Shown piece by piece: positions 38,427-49,070 of a DNA stretch of 64,000 nt; position 1 is the stretch's first letter; each line of letters starts with the position of its first letter. The stretch comes from CAVQFD01 sp963724695. Lineage in GTDB: Bacteria; Acidobacteriota; Vicinamibacteria; Vicinamibacterales; CAVVIG01. The position numbers were made by a program, and so were the translations under genes. The stretch spans positions 682,001-746,000 of the forward strand of contig CAVRVW010000012.1 of the NCBI GenBank assembly GCA_963724695.1. Direction: 5' to 3'. The notes beneath the pieces are model-generated. The model ran no database searches, was not told the DNA's origin, and was given only the letters and a program-made list of their open reading frames with translations.

Positions 38427-39590
38427 TCAGCGTGTCACGGTCACTGTGACTTCCTGGTCGCCGAGGAGCGCGCCATCGTCGGCGCGCGCGCGCAGCACGT
38501 AGGTGCCGGGCTCGGAAAACACGGCCGTCGCCACCCACTTTCCGTCGGTCGGGGGCGCCGGCGGCCGCCAGAGCGGCGCCCAGGGCGAGTTGGCGCCCGC
38601 ACGGGTGTCCTCCCAGGTCTTGGTCTGGTCAGGCGTAAACGTGACCTCTGGCGCGCCCCGGTACACGAACCAGGACAAGTACATCCCGACCTGCTTGTTG
38701 ACCGTGATGCGCGTCGGCGGGTTCATCGCCGGGTTCGACGAGAAGCCAGGCGGAAGGAGCCCGAGCGCCGCCGCGGCTGCTAATCTCCCGCCGCCGCCAC
38801 CACGTCCGCCAGCCGGTGCTGCGGCGCCGCCTGCCGCGGGAGCCGGTGCTGGTGTGCCGCCTGCCGCGGGAGCCGCCGCGCCGGCAGCCGGCGCGCCGGC
38901 CCCGCGCCCTTCTTGTGCCGCGGTCGCCGCCGCGGCCTGGGCGAAGTCGAACTGCTGTCTCGGCTTCGGGATGCCGTCGTCGGTGACGATGGCCGTGAGC
39001 GTGAGCGGCTGCCCGACTTTGGCGCTCAGCGCTCTTGGAGCCCTCGATCTTGACGATCGGCGGCTTGTTGGCGCGAACTTCCGGGCTGCTCGTTCCGGCG
39101 CCAAGCGCACCGGTCTCCGAGGCGCGGCACGACATCGTCCACGAGGTAGTCGGGACGGAGCGTCGCGTAGGCCTTTTCCACCTTGCCGTAGGTGGTGAGC
39201 GTCCAGACCAGCTCGTCCTTCTCGGTGAAGGTCTTCGGCACCGGCACGCGGAACACGATGCGGTTGCGCCTCGGCAGGAAGTGTGTGGGCTGCCCCTGGT
39301 CGGCCGCGCCGGGCGCGAACCCGTTGTCGGCGCCGACCGGGACGTCGATCTCTTCCTCCCAGTTGCGGTTCATGTAGCCGAACAGGAAGTACTTGAGTGC
39401 CGTCGGCGTCCACTTCCCAGCCTTCGTAGGCGGGCGAAATGTTCTGGCCCCTCGAATACGAAAGCGTCTGTGCCTCCCCTGCCTGCGCCACCGCGAAAAC
39501 TGCGGCCGCAACGAACAGCGAAGAGACCGGTGACACGGAGCGCAAACGAGCGCCGCCGTGCGCCAGGAACAACGAAGCGCTGTCATGCAT
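38427..39590 (-). CDS. Secreted Ig-like protein, paralogue of 9278-10255 (three frameshifts)
   Basis: Joined frames give about 385 residues: a signal (SPVSSLFVAAAVFAVAQAGE), SYSRGQNISPAYEGWEVDAD, FGYMNRNWEEEIDVPVGADN, KPPIVKIEGSK, ALSAKVGQPLTLTAIVTDDG, and an end (FSEPGTYVLRARADDGALLG...VTVTVTR). Frames change near 39395, 39128 and 39035. Compared with the intact paralogue it has an extra Ala/Gly/Pro-rich segment at 38790-38935 (APAAGAAAPAAGGTPAPAPA). Its start region overlaps the end of the monooxygenase gene by eight bases. It may be fully functional if the indels are errors. Confidence 0.72.
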   Translation of the reverse strand: MHDSASLFLAHGGARLRSVSPVSSLFVAAAVFAVAQAGEAQTLSYSRGQNISPAYEGWEVDADGTQVLPVRLHEPQLGGRDRRPGRRRQRVRARRGRPGAAHTLPAEAQPHRVPRAGAEDLHREGRAGLDAHHLRQGGKGLRDAPSRLPRGRCRAAPRRPVRLAPERAARKFAPTSRRSSRSRAPRALSAKVGQPLTLTAIVTDDGIPKPRQQFDFAQAAAATAAQEGRGAGAPAAGAAAPAAGGTPAPAPAAGGAAAPAGGRGGGGGRLAAAAALGLLPPGFSSNPAMNPPTRITVNKQVGMYLSWFVYRGAPEVTFTPDQTKTWEDTRAGANSPWAPLWRPPAPPTDGKWVATAVFSEPGTYVLRARADDGALLGDQEVTVTVTR

Positions 39591-41093
39591 CAGACCGTCG
39601 CCGTACGCCGTACTGCTGCTGCTGTTGCTGCTGCGTGCGCGGCGCCGCGCTCGGCGGCGGCGTCGGGCCGACGCACAGCGGGCAGCCGATCACGAAGTCG
39701 TTCTGCGTCAGCTTGAGCTTTTCGCGCCGCTTCGCCATCTCGTCCTCGAACTGCTGGCGTCGGTGAGCGCCACGCGCATGCCCAGGTCGATGAACATGTT
39801 CGCCACCGAACGGTTGCCCGACCCCTGCCAGTTCCGCGGATCCGGGATGTTCTTGTTGTTCGGCGAGTTGTCCATGTAGCCGATGATGTGCAGGATCGTC
39901 CCCTTCGGCAGGAGCGGCGCGTAGTCGTCGTTGTAGGCGTAGCCACGCACCCAGTTGTGGTCGTAGCCGGCGCAGGTCAGCGTCTGGATGTTGAACCCCC
40001 AGATCGCTTCCAGGCACATCCGCATCCCGGGCGCGTGCAGGTGCGGCTCGAACGACGACGATCTTCGTGTGCTCCTGCAGCACGGCGTACGCGTGCAGCT
40101 GCTGGTTCGCTTCCATCGGCTTGATGTCGATGTCGACACCGTTGCCGAGGCGCGAGAGCGCCGGCCGCAGTCGCGGCTTGTAGTCCTTCGGATGGAACTT
40201 GAAGCCGATCTCGAGGTGCGCCTTCGTGTCGCGGCCGTTCGAGTGGAGGTGCACCGAGTCCGACACCACGCTGCGATCCGGCCGCAGCAGCCGTGCCGTT
40301 GCGCGGATCGAAGAAGTCGGGATTGCGGCCGACCTCGTGCACCGGCCAGGACACGTTGTTGACGTCGAACGGGTCGGTCGGCCCGCCGCCGTCAGCGTCG
40401 AGCACGCGCGTGCTCCAGATCATGTGGTGGAACACGTAGCGGCCGCCCACGGTGGCGCGGTTGCCGCCCGCCGTGCTGTCGACGTCGTTGCACTTCCTTG
40501 ATCTCGAGTGCCGCGACGTAGCGATCTTCGGTGAGCCCGATCGGCACGCTCGGGATCTCGCCCCACCAGTCCGGGGCGTTCGCCTTGACGGTGATGTCGG
40601 GCAGTCTTGACGATGAGGTCGGGCTTGCCGATGCGTCCAGACGCGGTCGTCGGCGAACACGCTGCGGCGGCGGCATGTCGGCGGGGTTGCCGCGCGGCGC
40701 GCCGCTGTCGGCCCACTTCGCGATCTTCGCGATCTCCACGTCGCTGCAGCGAGGGATCGTTCTTGTAACTTCTGGATGCCGATGTTCTTCTCGACGTACC
40801 ACGGCGGCATCACGCCCGGCCTTCGGGCCGATGCCGGTGCGCGTCTTGATCGGCGCGGGCCCACGGCCGGACCTCTTCGTAGGTGATGAGCGACATCGGC
40901 GCCGACGCCGTTCGGCGCGGTGGCAGTTCTGGCAGCTGCGCTGCAGGATCGGCGCGATGTCCTTGGCGAAGGTCACCTCGCCAACCGCGGGCGTCGTTTG
41001 AGCGCTCGCGGCTGCCGGCGCGACCACGGCCGCGGCGAGCAGAAGGCCTGCTATCCCGCTGATCCGTCCGGCCTTACTGGTTCCAACTGACAT
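39583..41093 (-). CDS. Cytochrome c/copper monooxygenase-like protein, second copy, heavily frameshifted
   Basis: Homologue of the protein at 10270-11739 across its whole length: signal MSVGTSKAGRISGIAGLLLA, heme motif CQNCH, MPPWYVEKNIGIQ, KANAPDWWGEIPSVPIG, RYVFHHMIWSTRVLDADGGG, HLHSNGRDTKAHLEIGFKFH, FEPHLHAPGMRMC, and the end NDFVIGCPLCVGPTPPPS. About nine or more frame changes are needed between 39758 and 40910, all as extra single bases where I resolved them (GTCGTCGTTCGAG for GTCGTCTTCGAG near 40060). AAAGGAG precedes the ATG at 41091-41093. All metal-binding motifs survive, which speaks for sequence error rather than decay. Confidence 0.75.
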
Positions 41094-41149
41094 CGAACAC
41101 ACTCCTTTGGAGCGAAATACGTCTTGTGGCTGTTCGAGAGCCTGCTGAG

Positions 41150-41184
41150 ATTGTAACGCCTGGCGCCCTCTCGTCATGTGACAA
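41150..41184 (-). promoter_or_regulatory. Putative control region of the second monooxygenase unit
   Basis: TTGTCACA on the minus strand (41177-41184), 21 bases, then TACAAT (41150-41155). Same arrangement as upstream of the first module (11814-11849). Confidence 0.42.
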
Positions 41185-41236
41185 AAGGGGACAAAGGGCG
41201 CGATAACTCGCCCAATCAGAGGATATATCGGCATAT

Positions 41237-42046
41237 CTACTTCGCCCGGTCAGCCGCCAGACGCGTCTGGTACGCCTTCTCGTTCTCGACGACAAACGCC
41301 TCGTAGCCCTTCGGATCGACGAACGGATTGGGCGCACCGGGCTTGATGCGCGGCACCTTGCCCTCCATGTCGAACATGTTCGGGTGCTGCGCGAGGAAGA
41401 TCTCGGCTTTGAGCTCCTTCAGCACCCGGAACGTCCGCGCATAGTCCTCGATGATGGTCGGGTGGCGCTTGTTGTCCACGAGGCGCACTCCGCCGTTGAC
41501 CGATGTGCCGCCGACGAACACGACCGCATAGCGGCGGCCATCCGACGACACGGTTGTCGTCCACGTCGTGCAGCCTTTGGTGTGGCCCGGCGTCAGGTGC
41601 GCGGTCATCGTGAGGTTGCCCAGGGTGACCGACTCGCCGTCCTTGACCACCCGGCCGACCTTCACCGGTTTCCAGCCCTGCGCGCCGAGCGCCGACGTGT
41701 CGGTGCCCGAGGCCAGCGACGCGGCGTCCTCCCCCACGGCCATCACGGTCGCGCCCGTCAGCCGCTGCATGTCGGCGTGGCCGCCGACGTGATCGAAGTG
41801 CGCGTGGCTCGACAGCATGATCTTGATGTCGGCCGGCTTGAACCCGAGCTTCGTGATGTTGGCCGTGATCATCGGCACCGTCTGCTCGACGCCGGTGTCG
41901 ATGAGCACATGCCCTTCCGGCGTCGTCAGCAGGTACAACGACAGCCCCCGCGTGCCGACGAAGTACAGGTTGTCGGCAATCTTGAATGGCTCGAAGGGCT
42001 GCGTCCAGGACGAGTCGGTCTGAGCGCTCACCCCGATGGGAAGCAC
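41237..42046 (-). CDS. Subclass B3 metallo-beta-lactamase
   Basis: A zinc hydrolase of about 270 residues, probably periplasmic and able to open beta-lactam rings. B3 landmarks are the HxHxDH motif in SSHAHFDHVGGHADM, the His of TPGHTKGCTTWT, and the late His of AQHPNMFDMEG; there is no B1/B2 cysteine. The GTG at 42046 starts MLPIGVSAQTD just after where a signal peptide would be. ATG codons at 42084 and 42075 (MRTMRWLLVANRL in the next frame) look like the real start, again one extra base away. No mobile element is nearby, so this is likely an intrinsic chromosomal enzyme. Confidence 0.87.
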   Translation of the reverse strand: MLPIGVSAQTDSSWTQPFEPFKIADNLYFVGTRGLSLYLLTTPEGHVLIDTGVEQTVPMITANITKLGFKPADIKIMLSSHAHFDHVGGHADMQRLTGATVMAVGEDAASLASGTDTSALGAQGWKPVKVGRVVKDGESVTLGNLTMTAHLTPGHTKGCTTWTTTVSSDGRRYAVVFVGGTSVNGGVRLVDNKRHPTIIEDYARTFRVLKELKAEIFLAQHPNMFDMEGKVPRIKPGAPNPFVDPKGYEAFVVENEKAYQTRLAADRAK

Positions 42047-42093
42047 AGGCGATTAGCGACGAGCAGCCAACGCATTGTGCGCATTGAGAATTC

Positions 42094-42150
42094 TCCCCAG
42101 TCAACCAATCCCCAGTCCCCAATCCCCAGTCCCCAAATCCCCAGTCCCTA
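42094..42150 (-). repeat. G-tract tandem repeat, G-quadruplex candidate
   Basis: On the minus strand the unit GGGGATTGGGGACT is repeated: six GGGG tracts with gaps of mostly three to five bases between 42142 and 42110, and one more tract at 42094-42097. It begins at the oxidoreductase stop codon and ends about 50 bases before the lactamase start codon, so a readthrough mRNA would carry it between the two genes. Confidence 0.75.
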
Positions 42151-43161
42151 ATCTCTCGTGGGGTCCTTGCTGACCCGCACGAGCAGCTTGCCGAAGTTCG
42201 CGCCGTCGAAGAGGCGCAGGATGGCCGCGGGCGCCTGGTCGAGGCCTTCGACAACATCCTCTTTGTACTTGATGCGGCCCTCGCGGACCCAGGCCGATGC
42301 GTCGCGAAGAAATGCCGGCGCGCGATCGCCATGGTCCGACACGATGAAGCCCTTGATCATCGCGCGGCTGACGAGGAGCGGTCTCATGGGCGGCCCGGAC
42401 ACGGCCTCCGTGGCGTTGTAGTCCGAGATCAAGCCGCAGAGCGGAATGCGCGCGCCCTTGTTGAGCAAGCGAAAGACGGCGGCCGCCACTTTGCCGCCGA
42501 CGTTCTCGAAGTAGACGTCGATGCCTTTCGGGCACTGCTCGCGCAGCGCCTTGACCAGATCCGGATCGTGGTGGCTGACGCACGCATCGAATCCCAGCTC
42601 GCGGACCACGTAGTCGCATTTCTCCTGGGCGCCTGCGACGCCGACCGCCCGGCACCCGTGGATCTTCGCAATCTGGCCGACGACTGAGCCAACCGCGCCT
42701 GACGCGGCCGACACGACCACGGTCTCGCCGGGCTTGGGCTGCCCGATATCCAGAAGGCCGACATACGCGGTCATCCCCGGCATGCCGAGCACGCCCACTC
42801 CGGTCGAGATTGGAGCGTCCGCCGGGTCCACCTTTCGAAGCTCCTTGCCGTCGGACGCTCCGTACTCCTGCCAGCCGTCGTTCCCGACGACGAAGTCGCC
42901 CGGCTTGAAGGCGGGATTGCCGGACTCGAGCACCTGGCTCACCGTTCCACCGGTCATGACGCCGCCGAGGGGCACCGGCGTCGCATACGACGCGGCGTCG
43001 CTCATGCGTCCGCGCATGTACGGATCGAGGGACAGGTAAATAGTCCGGCGCAGCACGGCGCCAGCGGGAACAGGCGGCAGCTTGCCCGCCACCATTTCGA
43101 AGTCCGCCGCCGCGGGCCGGCCCACGGGGCGCCGCTTGAGCAGAATCTGGTGATTCGTCAT
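42148..43161 (-). CDS. NADP-dependent MDR-family oxidoreductase (CurA-like)
   Basis: A 337-residue medium-chain reductase without zinc sites, of the prostaglandin/alkenal reductase group, which reduces alpha,beta-unsaturated carbonyls. N-terminus MTNHQILLKRRPVGRPAAAD, then IYLSLDPYMRGRMSD, the nucleotide-binding loop VVVSAASGAVGSVVGQIAKI, GCRAVGVAGAQEKCDYV, and FENVGGKVAAAVFRLLNKGA. The second ATG (43159-43161) fits the family start; an ATG three codons upstream is possible. It ends inside the G-tract element. Confidence 0.92.
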   Translation of the reverse strand: MTNHQILLKRRPVGRPAAADFEMVAGKLPPVPAGAVLRRTIYLSLDPYMRGRMSDAASYATPVPLGGVMTGGTVSQVLESGNPAFKPGDFVVGNDGWQEYGASDGKELRKVDPADAPISTGVGVLGMPGMTAYVGLLDIGQPKPGETVVVSAASGAVGSVVGQIAKIHGCRAVGVAGAQEKCDYVVRELGFDACVSHHDPDLVKALREQCPKGIDVYFENVGGKVAAAVFRLLNKGARIPLCGLISDYNATEAVSGPPMRPLLVSRAMIKGFIVSDHGDRAPAFLRDASAWVREGRIKYKEDVVEGLDQAPAAILRLFDGANFGKLLVRVSKDPTRD

Positions 43162-43187
43162 AGGCAACATTCTACGAGTTTCGGGGG

Positions 43188-43273
43188 AGCGCCTGCGGCC
43201 ACACCGAGCCGAGGACTGAAGATCCGAGGCGAGGTGTCGGCGTTAGTTCGCGGCGGGGGTGGGGCCCCGCCGC
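43188..43273. repeat. Dispersed spacer repeat, copy 2 (inverted relative to copy 1)
   Basis: Reverse-complement match to 18263-18347. It contains GCGGCGGGGGTGGGGCCCCG, whose ends form a 9-bp stem (GCGGCGGGG with CCCCGCCGC). It fills the spacer between the oxidoreductase start and the ABC-F stop. Confidence 0.78.
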
Positions 43274-43299
43274 AAGTTGAAGAATGCTGACAGGGTCGC

Positions 43300-45105
<1,806 letters not shown>

Positions 45106-45122
45106 CTCAGCAACGTACCATG

Positions 45123-45160
45123 CGGAACTTCGAACTTAGAAGGAAGAACTACGAAGGACG
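45123..45160. repeat. AGAAGGAAGAACT-word element, copy 1
   Basis: Contains GAACTTAGAAGGAAGAACTA, which occurs again, in reverse complement with one change window, at 56155-56174. It lies in the 96-base spacer between divergent genes and includes the small dyad GAACTTCGAAC. Confidence 0.62.
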
Positions 45161-45201
45161 CTGTCCATCAGGTATAAGAATGCCCTGAAGGGAGTACTCC
45201 T

Positions 45202-46689
45202 GTGAGCATACTTACGATGGCACGGCCGGCCCTCCTGCTGCTGACAATCGCCGCTTCTATCGCATGCGCCGGAGAGCGCGCGGTGTCGCTGGAAAGCGCG
45301 ACGGAAACGCTCGGCGCGAACGAGGCGCGGACGCTCGAGTACGCAGGCACCGGCCGCTGGTTCCAGTTCGGCCAGGCCCCTGCCGCTGGCGGACCGTGGC
45401 CCGCGTTCGACGTCAGCAACTTCGCGGCCGCGATCAACTACGACACCCCGGCGGCGCGTGTGCAGATGACACGGATACAGGTCGTCGAGCCGAACCGCAG
45501 GAGACCCGCTCCGGTTCAACAGCAGCCGGTGCAGCTCGTCAGCAGCGGATTTGCCTGGAACATGGTGACGCCTCCGGGCGCACCTGCCGGCACTCCGGCC
45601 GTGCCGCAGCCACAGCCTGAAGCCGTCGAAGAGCGCACGATGGAAATCTGGACGACGCCGCAGGGCTTCCTGCGGGCGGCGGCCGCCAACAAGGCCGCCA
45701 TCCAGCCCGGCGAGGGACGCGCGGAAGTGTCCTTCACGATGGACGGAGGCCGGCGCTACGTCGGCTGGATCAATGCGCAGCACCACGTCGAACGCGTCCA
45801 CACGTGGATCGACAACACGGTCATGGGCGACACGCCGATCGAGACCGACTACTCGGAGTACCGCGACTTCGGCGGGGTCATGTTCCCCGCAAGAATCGTG
45901 CGGCGGCAGGGTGGCCATGCCGTCCTGGAGTTGTCGGTCTCGACGATGAGCGTGAACGGAACGGTCGACATTCCCGCGCCTGACGCGGTGAAGAGCTTCA
46001 GTCCTCCTCCGATCACCGTGACCGTCGAGAAGCTGGCCAACGGCGTCTACTACCTCAAGGGCGGCAGCCATCACAGCGTCGCCATCGACCAGGCCGACCA
46101 CATCGTCGTCGTCGAGGGCCCGCAGAACGAAGGCCGATCCGACGCGGTCATCGCGAAGGTCAAGGAGACGATTCCGAAGAAGCCGATCCGCTACATGATC
46201 AACACGCACGTGCACTTCGATCATGCGGGCGGGCTTCGCACCTATGTCGCCGAAGGGGCCACCATCGTGACCCACGCGTCGAACGAGGCCTTCTACCGCC
46301 AGGCCTGGTCGGCGCCGAGAACGCTCAACGCGGACAAGATGGCCAAGGCCGGCGCGAACGCGACGTTCGAGACATTCGCCGATAAGCACACCCTGACCGA
46401 CGGCCGCCGCGCGATCGATGTCCACCTGATTGCCGGCAGCGGGCACAACGACGGCTTCGCGATGGTCTACCTGCCCGCGGAGAAGATCCTCATGGAGGTC
46501 GATGCGTGGGCGCCGCTCGCGCCAGGCGCACCGCCACCGGCGGTGCCAAGCCCAGTTGCGGTGAACCTGCTCGAGAACATCGATCGGCTGAAGCTCGACG
46601 TCCGCCAGGTCGCGGCGCTCCACGGCCCGCGTCTGGCGCCAATCGCGGAACTGCGGGCGGCGGTGGGATCGGGCTCGCCCGCCCGCTGA
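45202..46689 (+). CDS. Secreted MBL-fold metallohydrolase
   Basis: A 495-residue exported hydrolase. Signal MARPALLLLTIAASIACAGE (after the GTG start at 45202; an ATG five codons in is possible). An N-terminal domain of about 250 residues without clear family is followed by an MBL fold from about 265: NTHVHFDHAGGLRTY supplies the first zinc set, GSGHNDGFAMVYLP the next His, and LMEVDAWAPL the bridging Asp. GGGAG lies before the GTG. The substrate is unknown; the extra N-domain sets it apart from class B lactamases. Confidence 0.85.
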   Translation: MSILTMARPALLLLTIAASIACAGERAVSLESATETLGANEARTLEYAGTGRWFQFGQAPAAGGPWPAFDVSNFAAAINYDTPAARVQMTRIQVVEPNRRRPAPVQQQPVQLVSSGFAWNMVTPPGAPAGTPAVPQPQPEAVEERTMEIWTTPQGFLRAAAANKAAIQPGEGRAEVSFTMDGGRRYVGWINAQHHVERVHTWIDNTVMGDTPIETDYSEYRDFGGVMFPARIVRRQGGHAVLELSVSTMSVNGTVDIPAPDAVKSFSPPPITVTVEKLANGVYYLKGGSHHSVAIDQADHIVVVEGPQNEGRSDAVIAKVKETIPKKPIRYMINTHVHFDHAGGLRTYVAEGATIVTHASNEAFYRQAWSAPRTLNADKMAKAGANATFETFADKHTLTDGRRAIDVHLIAGSGHNDGFAMVYLPAEKILMEVDAWAPLAPGAPPPAVPSPVAVNLLENIDRLKLDVRQVAALHGPRLAPIAELRAAVGSGSPAR

Positions 46690-46729
46690 GGATCAGGGGT
46701 GGCGAAAGGCGGACCGCCCGTCGGTCGGC

Positions 46730-48343
46730 CTACGACGCCATCACGGCGTCGCCTCTTCGCAGCAAGAGGGCAAGCCCCATAGCCATTGCAGCGACGGCCA
46801 GAGAGATCAGCGCGATTTCACCGGTGATCTGTGTCACCGCGTCGAGTGCCACGCGGGCGGTCTTTTCGAAGTCGAGCGCATCCTCCGGTCCTAGCATCTC
46901 GCGGCCGAGAATGGTCGTGCGTCGCAGCCCATAGGCGGTCATCGAGCTCATGCTGATGCTCATGCCGACGAGGCGGAGGATGATGACCAGCGAGGCGGCC
47001 ATCCCTCGCTCCTGATCGCGAACGCCATTGATCACCGCCGTCCCGATCGGTGCGATGGTCAGTCCGATTCCGATTCCCGCGAGCGCAAGGCCGATGGCCA
47101 TGAAGCCGGTGCCCTGCACGGCGGCGGGTCCGGGTCCTTGTCCGAGGCGTTCGAAGAACGTGACCGCCTGACCCGCCATGTCAACCTTCCACACACTCAT
47201 CAATAGGAAGCCGACGATGGCGATGAGCAGGCCGAAGACGACGGACCAGCGATAGCCGAGTCGGGAGGAGAGCCAGCCGCCCGGAATGGCCGCGAGCGCC
47301 ATTGGCACCGTGAAGGCGCAGAGCAAGTACCCGGTCACCAGCGCCGCCCGCCTCGTGTCATCAGGAGCGCCGGCCACATTGATGAAGAGTGGGACGCTGA
47401 CGAGCGCCACCATGATGCAGAAACCGACGAGCAGATTGACGGCGTTCGCCGCCGACACATTGCGGTTCGAGAAGATGCTCAGATCGAGGATCGGGTCTTT
47501 GATGCGGCGTTGCGAAATGAGAAAGATCACGAACACCACTGCCGCCCCGACGATCCAGTACAGCTGATTCTGCGGCGGGGCGGTCGAGAGCTCGGAGGCC
47601 AGCTCCGGTGAACCGAGGCCGACATTGAGCAGAACAAGGGCGGCACCGAGAAGCGTGACACCAATCCAGTCGATCCGCCCCTTGATTCCTGTACGAGGCA
47701 ACCCGGCCAGTCCCCACCACGTCACGACAAACATCACGGCGATGATGGGAAGGTTGATCCAGAAGAGGTAGGGCCAAGTCATGAACTGCACCATGATCCC
47801 GCCGTACAGATGTCCGAGCACCCAGCCCGCCGTATCGACTGCGCCGACGATCCCGAGCGGGAGCGCGCGCTTCTCTGGAGGAAAGAGATCGGCGACGAGC
47901 GCCATGCTCACTGGCACCATCGCGCCTGCGCCAAACGCTTGGATGACGCGGCCAAAGATCAAGGCATAGAGCGCGTCGAACCCAGGATCGCGGCCCTCCC
48001 CGCGGAAGCCTTGCATGATCCGGGATGCGACGGTGGCGGGCCAGCCTGGCGATGCCGCGACGAGCCATGACCCGACGAAAAAAATGACTAGGCAGGAAAG
48101 GAAGACCACGCGTCGGCCTGATCGATCCGACACCTTTCCCATGAAGGTCATGCTGACGGCGTAGGCCACGAAGTAGCCGGTGACCACCCAGCCGGCGATG
48201 TCGAGCTTCTGGATCTCGACCGTCATCGAGCGGATCACTTCTGGCAGGACCGCCGAAACGATCGTCAGGTCGAGGGCGCCTATGAAGACGGGCAGGCAGA
48301 CGACCGCGAGAATCAGACGTGGATACTGATGCGCGCGCGCCAT
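46730..48343 (-). CDS. MFS exporter, DHA2-like, 14 membrane helices
   Basis: A 537-residue drug/lipid exporter. Motif A is MGKVSDRSGRRVVF, and the motif C region is LPLGIVGAVDTAGWVLGHLY. An insert (SRIMQGFRGEGRDPGFDALY) precedes FGRVIQAFGAGAMVPVSMAL. TM1 carries FIGALDLTIVSAVLPEV with the DHA2-type Asp. It starts seven bases after the LppX/LprG-like gene; that pairing is the hallmark of LprG-P55 (Rv1411c-Rv1410c) in mycobacteria, which moves lipids and confers drug tolerance. I infer a comparable lipid export role, here in a diderm with an outer membrane. Confidence 0.88.
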   Translation of the reverse strand: MARAHQYPRLILAVVCLPVFIGALDLTIVSAVLPEVIRSMTVEIQKLDIAGWVVTGYFVAYAVSMTFMGKVSDRSGRRVVFLSCLVIFFVGSWLVAASPGWPATVASRIMQGFRGEGRDPGFDALYALIFGRVIQAFGAGAMVPVSMALVADLFPPEKRALPLGIVGAVDTAGWVLGHLYGGIMVQFMTWPYLFWINLPIIAVMFVVTWWGLAGLPRTGIKGRIDWIGVTLLGAALVLLNVGLGSPELASELSTAPPQNQLYWIVGAAVVFVIFLISQRRIKDPILDLSIFSNRNVSAANAVNLLVGFCIMVALVSVPLFINVAGAPDDTRRAALVTGYLLCAFTVPMALAAIPGGWLSSRLGYRWSVVFGLLIAIVGFLLMSVWKVDMAGQAVTFFERLGQGPGPAAVQGTGFMAIGLALAGIGIGLTIAPIGTAVINGVRDQERGMAASLVIILRLVGMSISMSSMTAYGLRRTTILGREMLGPEDALDFEKTARVALDAVTQITGEIALISLAVAAMAMGLALLLRRGDAVMAS

Positions 48344-48350
48344 TCAGAAT

Positions 48351-49070
48351 CTAGGGCTGGGGAGGTGCGGACGGCAGCTTCGGCGTCGGAATGTCGACCG
48401 GTTGGTTGATCGCGAACAGATCGATCAGCCAGCCGTTCCCCTCCGGCTCCGTCACATGAATACGCACCGGGTCGGCGGATTGTTCCTCCATCCAGAAATC
48501 GACCGGGTACATCGCCTCTGGCTTGAGAATGGCACCCATCAGCGGATTCAGCCTGTCGCCGCGCACCTCACCTTTCAGGTGAACGACGCTCTTGTCTCTC
48601 ACCTTCTCGTTGCCGACCACATGAGCTTTCTGAACCCCGGTCCGTAGAATTTCGGGAATGCCGGTCTTGGCGAAGAGCACGACGCCGTTAAACCCTGAGT
48701 CTGCGGGCGCCTTGCCGAATTGACGCGTCAGCGGATTGCTCTGGAACGTTCCCTCGGGAACCCAGACCCGCGTCAACTGCAGGACCGTCCCGCTCTTGCT
48801 CGAGATCTTGACGTTGCACGACACCCGGTCGGGAGCCGCGTATGAGCACTGCGCGGCGGTAAACGTGATGCCGTTCTTTTCATCGAGGAATGCGGGCGTT
48901 CCTTCGCGGGTGAGGGTGAACTGCGCGCTCTTCAGTTTGAGGACTGCATCGGCCGCCCTGTTCAGATGCTCCTGTGGAGTGGCCTTGCCACCTTGGGCGA
49001 ATCCGGAATCGATGGCTGCGGAGAAAACGAGCAGCCAAGAGAGAGCCGCGATTCTGTGAAATCTGCTCAT
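48351..49070 (-). CDS. LppX/LprG-like periplasmic lipid carrier
   Basis: A 239-residue exported protein. Signal RIAALSWLLVFSAAIDSGFA without a lipobox cysteine. The body fits the LppX_LprAFG fold: HLNRAADAVLKLKSAQFTLT at the front, FNGVVLFAKTGIPEILRTG, NEKVRDKSVVHLKGEVRGD, MYPVDFWMEEQSADPVRIHV, and DLFAINQPVDIPTPKLP at the end. Family members bind acylated lipids in a hydrophobic cleft. ATG at 49068-49070 overlaps the stop of a 40-codon frame (ATGA). Lipidation seems to be missing, in contrast to mycobacterial LprG. Confidence 0.85.
   Translation of the reverse strand: MSRFHRIAALSWLLVFSAAIDSGFAQGGKATPQEHLNRAADAVLKLKSAQFTLTREGTPAFLDEKNGITFTAAQCSYAAPDRVSCNVKISSKSGTVLQLTRVWVPEGTFQSNPLTRQFGKAPADSGFNGVVLFAKTGIPEILRTGVQKAHVVGNEKVRDKSVVHLKGEVRGDRLNPLMGAILKPEAMYPVDFWMEEQSADPVRIHVTEPEGNGWLIDLFAINQPVDIPTPKLPSAPPQP

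Noticed and set aside
39583..41093. True pseudogene call for the second copper monooxygenase
   Set aside because: All resolved changes are single extra bases and every metal motif is kept, so sequence error is at least as likely; kept as CDS with a warning.
41163..41201. GCGCCCT/AGGGCGC dyad as a terminator of the lactamase gene
   Set aside because: Loop of 25 bases, no T run, and it lies upstream of the monooxygenase promoter; probably chance.
42094..42150. CRISPR-like tandem repeat
   Set aside because: Units are about 14-19 bases without unique spacers and there are no cas genes; it is a simple tandem repeat.
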